Shown here one piece after another: positions 58,895 to 64,000 of a stretch of DNA of 64,000 bases. The position numbers were made by a program, and so were the translations under genes. The notes beneath the pieces were generated by a model. That model saw nothing but the letters and a program-made list of their open reading frames with translations, searched no databases and was not told where the DNA came from. Position 1 is the first letter of the stretch. Each line of letters begins with the position of its first letter. Origin of the DNA: Nageia nagi (Eukaryota; Pinophyta); assembly GCA_050084985.1 (NCBI GenBank), contig JBITNC010000002.1:36270001-36334000 (forward strand). The letters run 5' to 3'.

Positions 58895-59490
58895 TTAAAC
58901 TTCACTCCCCCTTGAGGGCAACTTCACCAACCTAATAGCATCCCTAAGCTTACAGAACTGAGCTTTTGAGAGGGGCTTGATGAATAAATCAGTAGAGTTT
59001 AAAGTGGATGGACAATACTCTAGGTGTATGATGCCATCAAGAACCTTCTCCCTAATAAAATAGGTATGGATTTCCACATGTTTTGTTCTCTAATGGAACA
59101 CAAAATTCTTAACGAAAAAAATAAATAATTAATTATCTAAAGAAATCAAAGATGAGCCACCTTGCTCATACCTAATTTCTTTTAGAAGATGCCTTAGCCA
59201 AATGGCTTCTTGGGCTGCAATAGACATAGCAAGGTATTTAGCTTCTGTGGTGGAAAGAGAAATAGTATGTTGCTTCTTGGAAGCCAAATAGATAGCATCT
59301 AAACCAATGCTAAACACATACATAGAGGTTGACTTTCTATCATCTCTATCTCTCCCATAGTCAAAATTTGAGAATCCAAAGAGAATAAACGAGGCAACTT
59401 AGAATAATTGAGAGTAAGATCCTTAGTCCTTGTAACATATCTCAAGATTTTCTTAATAGCATTGAGATGCTCAACATATTGTTTTTGCAT
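58895..59490 (-). pseudogene. Element 4 RNase H and end of polyprotein
   Basis: KDLTLNYSKLPRLFSLDSQI, a frameshifted 'DRKSTSMYVFSIGLDAIYLA'-type stretch, SKKQHTISLSTTEAKYLAMS, AIWLRHLLKEIRYEQGGSS, YFIREKVLDGIIHLEYCPS, TDLFIKPLSKAQFCKLRDAI and a final RGSEV-stop give the full copia RNase H. Frames 59077-58895, 59323-59129 and 59490-59299 are open. It is better preserved than element 2 in this part. Confidence 0.85.
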
Positions 59491-60430
59491 GAATCAAGCC
59501 ATTAGATTCACTACAAAGGTAATATCTGGCCTAGATATAGTTAAATACAAAAAAATACCAATTAATTACCTGTAACCTGTAGCATCAGCTAACTAAGAAT
59601 TAGAGCTTAAAGAAATAGTGATTCTAAGAGAGACTAGTATTACAACATATCTACACTCCTCCATTCTAAACATCTGCAAGATGTCTAAGATTGATTAAGG
59701 TATGCATAATCCTTGTATTGATACACTTTCATTCTAATATAGTAGTGCAAGAGACCAAAATTAGTCATTTCAAATATTTTCTTAAGTTTGAATATGCACT
59801 CTTATATGATTTCATCATTATTTCTAGTAATCAAAAGATTATCCACATAAAGGAGAATCAAGACCACATCTTTTTTTTGATTGAGCACATATAGATTGAA
59901 GTTAGAAAAATACTTGAAGAATCTAATGTCTGAAAATTACCTTGAAATCTTTTTGTATGAGGCTTGAGGTGCTTGCTTAAGTCCATACAATGACTTCTTT
60001 AGCTTGCACACAAAGGACTCTTTACCTTTCACAATAAACCCTTCTGTTTGATTCATGAAGATTTCCACATCTAAGTCACCATTGAGAAATGCACTCTTGA
60101 TGTTAAGTTGAAAAACTTTCCATCCTTAAGCTACAAAAAGAGCAAGGATAACTTTCATAGTAGGCATCTTTGCCATAGGAGCAAAGGTTTTCTCATAATC
60201 TACATCGTATTTCTAAGCAAAACCTTTAGCTACTAATCTTACCTTGTATTTCTCAATATCTCCAACAGAATTGAACTTGACCTTGTAGATCTATTTATTG
60301 CCAATAACATTCTTTTCATTGGGATAAGGAACCAAGTCCCAAGTTTTATTTCTCATAAGTGCCTCATACTCCACTTTCATGGCTTTCATTCAACACTCAT
60401 GCTTAGAAGCTTATTTGAAGGTTAAGGGCT
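59491..60430 (-). pseudogene. Element 4 reverse transcriptase
   Basis: MKVEYEALMRNKTWDLVPYP, IYKVKFNSVGDIEKY, VRLVAKGFA, VDYEKTFAPMAKMPTMK, FQLNIKSAFLNGDLDVEIF, SLYGLKQAPQASYKKIS and LILLYVDNLLITRNNDE follow in order on the minus strand. The catalytic box is YVDN (around 59850-59839), with the second Asp replaced by Asn. Stops and a frameshift near 59700 add to the inactivation. Confidence 0.85.
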
Positions 60431-60639
60431 CATGCTTATTGTCAATATTGGAAATTAAAGATTTGTTCAAGGTCATGCTCCTTGTTACCCTTTGAGTTGG
60501 AGAGTTTTATCCTTGAAGTGACTTGTTTACATCAATATCTACCTAGCTAGGTGCAACTAAAGAGTCCTTTGGATCATCAACATCCTTATTATAAGTATAT
60601 TATTCAAGAAGTTCATTGAACTTTACATTCTTGAAGATG

Positions 60640-61400
60640 AACACTACTTTATAAATTGGAGAGTAGAGCTTGCAACCTCTATGCTAACTATCATAACCCA
60701 TAAAAATGCATTTTTTAGCTCTTTTATTTAACTTCTTTCATTTCTTAGAAATAATGTAGGAGAATGCTTCACAACCAAACACCCTAAGATAAGAAATGTT
60801 AGGTTTTCTTCCTAACCATGCCTCAAAAGGAGTTTTACTCTGAACAACTTTTATGGGACACCTATTTAAGTTGTAAATAGCAGTGCTCATAGCTTCACCC
60901 CATAAGAATTTAGGAAGATTACCCAACATGCATCTAGCCATCTCTATAATTATTCTATTTTTCCTTTTGGCAACATCGTTCTATTAAAGAGTGTATGGAA
61001 TTGTAAATTACCTCTTGATTCTATACTTAGCACAATAATCATTGAACTCATTACTATTATATTCTTCCCCATTATTTGATCTCAACATCTTGATTTTGAG
61101 GTTAGTTTGATTTTAACAAAGGCCTTAAAAACCTTAAAAATCTCAAAGGTTTGATCCTTGTGCTCAATTAGATACCCAAAGGTCATCCTACTAAGGTTAG
61201 AAATGAAGGTTAAGACATAAGATGCTCCTTCAAGCGACTTAGTCTGAAACAAACCCATCAAATTTGAATGCACAAGTTGAAGAGGTTGAGATGCTCTTAT
61301 TGCTTTATCTTTTTCAAACTTTTATCTATGCATCTTATCAAGAATGCATTTCTCGCATAGACCAATTGAAAAAGAAATTAAAGGCAAACCTTCCACAAGT
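60640..61400 (-). pseudogene. Element 4 integrase
   Basis: GLCEKCILDKMHR, then LVHSNLMGLFQTKSLEGASY (first catalytic Asp of 'HSDLMGP' now Asn), VLTFISNLSRMTFGYL, LRSNNGEEYN-type text, and in the open frame 60941-60738 YNLNRCPIKVVQSKTPFEAW, LGRKPNISYLRVFGCEAFSY. KKCIFMGY and an integrase-RT linker follow. It is colinear with 16480-17115 of element 2. Confidence 0.82.
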
Positions 61401-61402
61401 TC

Positions 61403-61930
61403 TTAGTCTTTCATAACTTGAATACTCTTGTGGTTAAGGTACCCTAAATGATGATGCCAAAGATTGCCTTTAGAACACACACTAGAAGCAAAACACATCT
61501 TTGATGGAACTTGATCCATAATGTAGAGGTTATCTTTCATAGATTCTTTAACCAAAGTGGCAAGTCCTTTCTTAATGCATAAGGATTGAGAGTTGAACTC
61601 AAAAGAGTACTCTTTTCTAGCAACTTGGATCATGAAGAGAAGGTTCATCCTTAACTTAGGAACATAGAAAACATTTTCAAGAACATTTTCATGAATCAGC
61701 ACACTTCCAATTCCTTGAACTTCAAGGGTAGAGTTATCACCTATCAAAACCACATCCTTTTTATACTTGTAAAAGTTCTCAAACTTTTTCTTTTCAAAGC
61801 ATAGGTGATTAGTGCAACCAGATTCAACAATCCATTTAGATGAAAAAGAGCAAGACATGGAGTAGAGTGCCATAGTAAAACCAACATAAATATTCTTATT
61901 TCCTTTGTAATTTTTTACATTTCCATTGCA
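61403..61930 (-). pseudogene. Element 4 protease and GAG-pre-integrase
   Basis: The C-terminal two thirds of a 276-codon open frame (62233-61403), the longest in the window. It shows WIVESGCTNHLCFEKKKFEN (protease site, with the D of D-S-G as Glu), VVLIGDNSTLEVQGIGSVLI, FYVPKLRMNLLFMIQVARKE, SLCIKKGLATLVKESM and NLWHHHLGYLNHKSIQVMKD, the GAG-pre-integrase start with its His pair. It is well preserved. The first third of the same frame (62233-61980) overlaps gag in a shifted frame and is not genuine protein. Confidence 0.8.
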
Positions 61931-62839
61931 TTTGTTATTTTTTTCTCTTTTTTTTGTATCAATCAACTTTATGACCTTGAATGCCATAATAGTTACAATT
62001 ACCATCAAATATTTTATTAGGATAATGAATGTTTGCTTTGCCTTTTCCATCTCTTTTCTTGAAATATTTGTTGTTGCCTTTGTTCCTACTGCTATGGTTA
62101 TTATTCTTGTTGTTCCTATTACTATTGTAGCCATTGACTCTTTTCTCAAACCTTTATGAGGAAGAAGGATAAAATTTCTTTTTATGGTTGAACTTCTTCT
62201 TGAAAGAAGTTTTGGTTGCTTTAAGAGCAACATTTTTATTCTTAGAAAAAATCAACACCTTGTTATTAAAGGTTTCCTCATGCTTCAATAGGTGGCTAGA
62301 AAGGTTTTCAAGGGAGAATACTTTTTCTTCATCATCAAACCTTGTTTCTATAATCGTTATAAAGTTTTCAAATTTTGAATAAAGGATTTGAAGAATGTTG
62401 AATACCATAAACTCATCATTGATCCAATTGCATCCACAAGTAATAAGTTGGGTCCTTAGGTCAATGATTTTGTTCAAGTAGATAGCCACATTTTCATCTT
62501 CCCTTTGATGAGATTGAAGCAACTTTTGGAGAATGGTAAACCTTCTTGAAAAATTTGAACCAAGGTAGATTTGCTTAAACTATCTCATGCTTTCTTTATC
62601 AAGGTTGAAGAGGAAATCATCAAAAGCACATCATCTAAAACTGCATGAAAAATCATGGAGGTTGCCAACTCATTCTTTATGTTGTAAGCCTCTAGTGCCT
62701 TATCATTTGGAGAAGGTATAAGGTTCTCATTCACTATTTTCCAAAGCTTCCTTGCTTACAATTCAGCTCTCATCTATGGTTCCTAAATTCTATAGTTGGA
62801 ACCATCAAGAATGTGTTTGGGTAAAAAATATTCTCTCAT
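61931..62839 (-). pseudogene. Element 4 gag
   Basis: The ATG at 62839 opens MREYFLPKHILDGSNYRI, as in element 2. The open frame 62522-62154 gives VAIYLNKIIDLRTQLITCGC, DEFMVFNILQILYSKFENF and VFSLENLSSHLLKHEETFNN (UBN2-type gag). The zinc knuckle around 61990-62025 reads CNYYGIQGHKVD-stop: the second Cys is Tyr and the last Cys is lost. Confidence 0.82.
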
Positions 62840-64000
62840 TTACTACACAAGAATGTGAAATAATAAGCATGTGGTTTCAATAAACAATATTAAATGTTAA
62901 ATTTTTAACCAAGTAAGTAATACATGTTGCATTTAACACTAAAGACATACTTAATTTGATTCACAAGTGCAAATGTTTTATAATTGAAATAATAACCCAT
63001 GTACCCAAATACATTTCTCATTTCTAGAACTATAGATGTAGAGTGACATTGTTAAGGCTTATTTTCTTATCTAAAATTAAGCCTTCAATTGGATGCCCAC
63101 ACAAGAGAAGCCCAAGTCCTACCAATCCTCAACTAGTTCCCCTTGGGTAGTAATATACTCTCACAAGTAGAAGTACTAGCTATTTTCTAAGGTTTTGATA
63201 TTTATTGGATTGGCCAAATTATTAATCTTGATTAGGTTTCAAGTTATCCTCCTAGGTTATCAAGATAATCCCTGAATGGACATGTAGACATGTGGTATCA
63301 CTACACACATGCCTATCCATCTAATAGAGTTATGTCCAGACCAACAAAGGACTTAAGGATAATTGAGAAGTACAAACTTTTCACCATTTGGATCATCAAA
63401 CTTAAAGGCTCCAATTCGCCTATCCTCACCTCATGGCTCCCCAAACAAGTCATGTTACAAAATGTATATGTAGATGTATTCATTTTAGGGGGTTTCTCAT
63501 ATCAATGTTTACATTTTTATTTGCATAAATAAATAAAACAAAATGCAAAATATTAAGTAAAAGAGCATAAATAAAACATCATCCATTCAATTTGAAACCT
63601 AAGTGTCCAATGGATTTTGTTTACCAACCCCTAAAGGGCATCTTTTACATCAATCCTAATTTTGCATAAGACCATTCTTGCATAAAACAAATCGGCATTT
63701 ACCAATCCCATAACTTAAAAATATGCATAATTACCTTAAAGAAATAAGTAGCATGCATCTTTTAACTTAAAAAAGGTAGAAAGCATGCATTATTTAACTT
63801 TTAAAAATTTAAATATGCATCATTAAGAAAGAGTATACCTCATCCTTTTAATTTACATAATTTCATTTTTAAAAAAATGATAAATACTTGGCATGTATGA
63901 GAGACATCAAGGTTTATAAGCATAAAAAATTAAAGGTTAAGTAAAAAATTATAAAGATTTCTCCCCTTTTTAATTACTTAAAAAATAAATTTTCAAAGTA
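62840..64000 (-). other. Leader of element 4 (partial)
   Basis: Homologous to the leader of element 2 from about 14280 to 14990. An 80-codon frame on the plus strand (63290-63532) is a chance frame in this non-coding sequence. The leader continues past the right edge. Confidence 0.6.

Larger units (their letters stand above)
58521..64000 (-). mobile_element. Ty1/copia retrotransposon (element 4), same family as element 2, truncated at both window and 3' side
   Basis: Minus-strand gag, protease, integrase, RT and RNase H are colinear with element 2, as are part of the leader (62850-63500) and the repeat-bearing 3' region. Homology to element 2 stops at about 58521, within ACATGTTTTATATA. The remaining roughly 0.45 kb of the 3' region and the 3' LTR are missing. 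The 5' LTR would lie beyond the right edge. Confidence 0.88.

Noticed and set aside
61926-62382. Two plus-strand open frames of 64 and 77 codons
   Set aside because: Antisense to the gag of element 4. The Phe- and Ile-rich composition reflects the Lys- and Asn-rich gag on the other strand.

Overview
This is a gene-poor, very AT-rich stretch of a large plant nuclear genome. It is made almost entirely of old, nested LTR retrotransposons plus fragments of plant genes. There is no operon structure, no rRNA or tRNA gene that I could recognise, and no coding region that looks functional as a whole. The PPR-gene relics have a wording ('MQLSDVKP', 'DKMHDVYIISWNAMIG', 'LVDEGYELY') that I associate with gymnosperm PPR proteins. 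Together with the low GC content, the repeat load and the heavy C-to-T decay, this suggests a gymnosperm. A low-GC genome such as Welwitschia is one possibility. The species cannot be fixed from the sequence.

Layout. 1-203 and 204-967: leader, primer-binding site and 5' LTR of a minus-strand element that runs off the left edge. 1205-1690: relic of a plant NT-C2/EEIG1-EHBP1-type gene. 2460-2700: PPR fragment. 2761-3262: roughly 160-bp tandem repeat. 3639-8839: Ty1/copia element 1 (+). 8916-9209: tandem repeat. 9885-12031 and 20187-21270: the two halves of an unidentified coding-like block, split by Ty1/copia element 2 (+, 12032-20186). 23680-25790: MULE-type transposase/SWIM zinc-finger pseudogene (-). 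26100-28240: two copies of a PPR pseudogene around an 11 x 14-bp minisatellite. 28380-28862: another 'GGGCATATA'-type repeat. 28863-34848: AT-rich sequence in which I recognise nothing.

34849-56725 is one minus-strand Ty3/gypsy element (element 5) with matching LTRs and a perfect 5-bp target duplication (TTGTA). It has gag but no recognisable pol. It carries, on the opposite strand, a multi-exon plant-mobile-domain (PMD) plus coiled-coil gene (37356-39574). Its gag is interrupted by a complete plus-strand Ty3/gypsy element of Tat/Ogre type (element 3, 41725-54859, LTRs of about 1.85-1.9 kb). Element 3 has an RNase H-like domain placed before the RT, a deleted RT core, an integrase and a large extra ORF before its 3' LTR. 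A solo LTR related to element 5 lies at 57115-57835. A second copy of the element-2 family (element 4, minus strand) occupies 58521 to the right edge and has lost its 3' LTR.

How the parts relate. Elements 2 and 4 share gag-pol sequence, a long leader and a repeat-bearing 3' region. Element 5, the left-edge LTR and the solo LTR share TGTAGA...TCTACA ends, and where visible a TGGTGAA primer-binding site. Every element has many in-frame stops, mostly where Gln, Arg or Trp is expected, as C-to-T decay of methylated DNA would give. All coordinates of decayed genes are approximate because frames shift.
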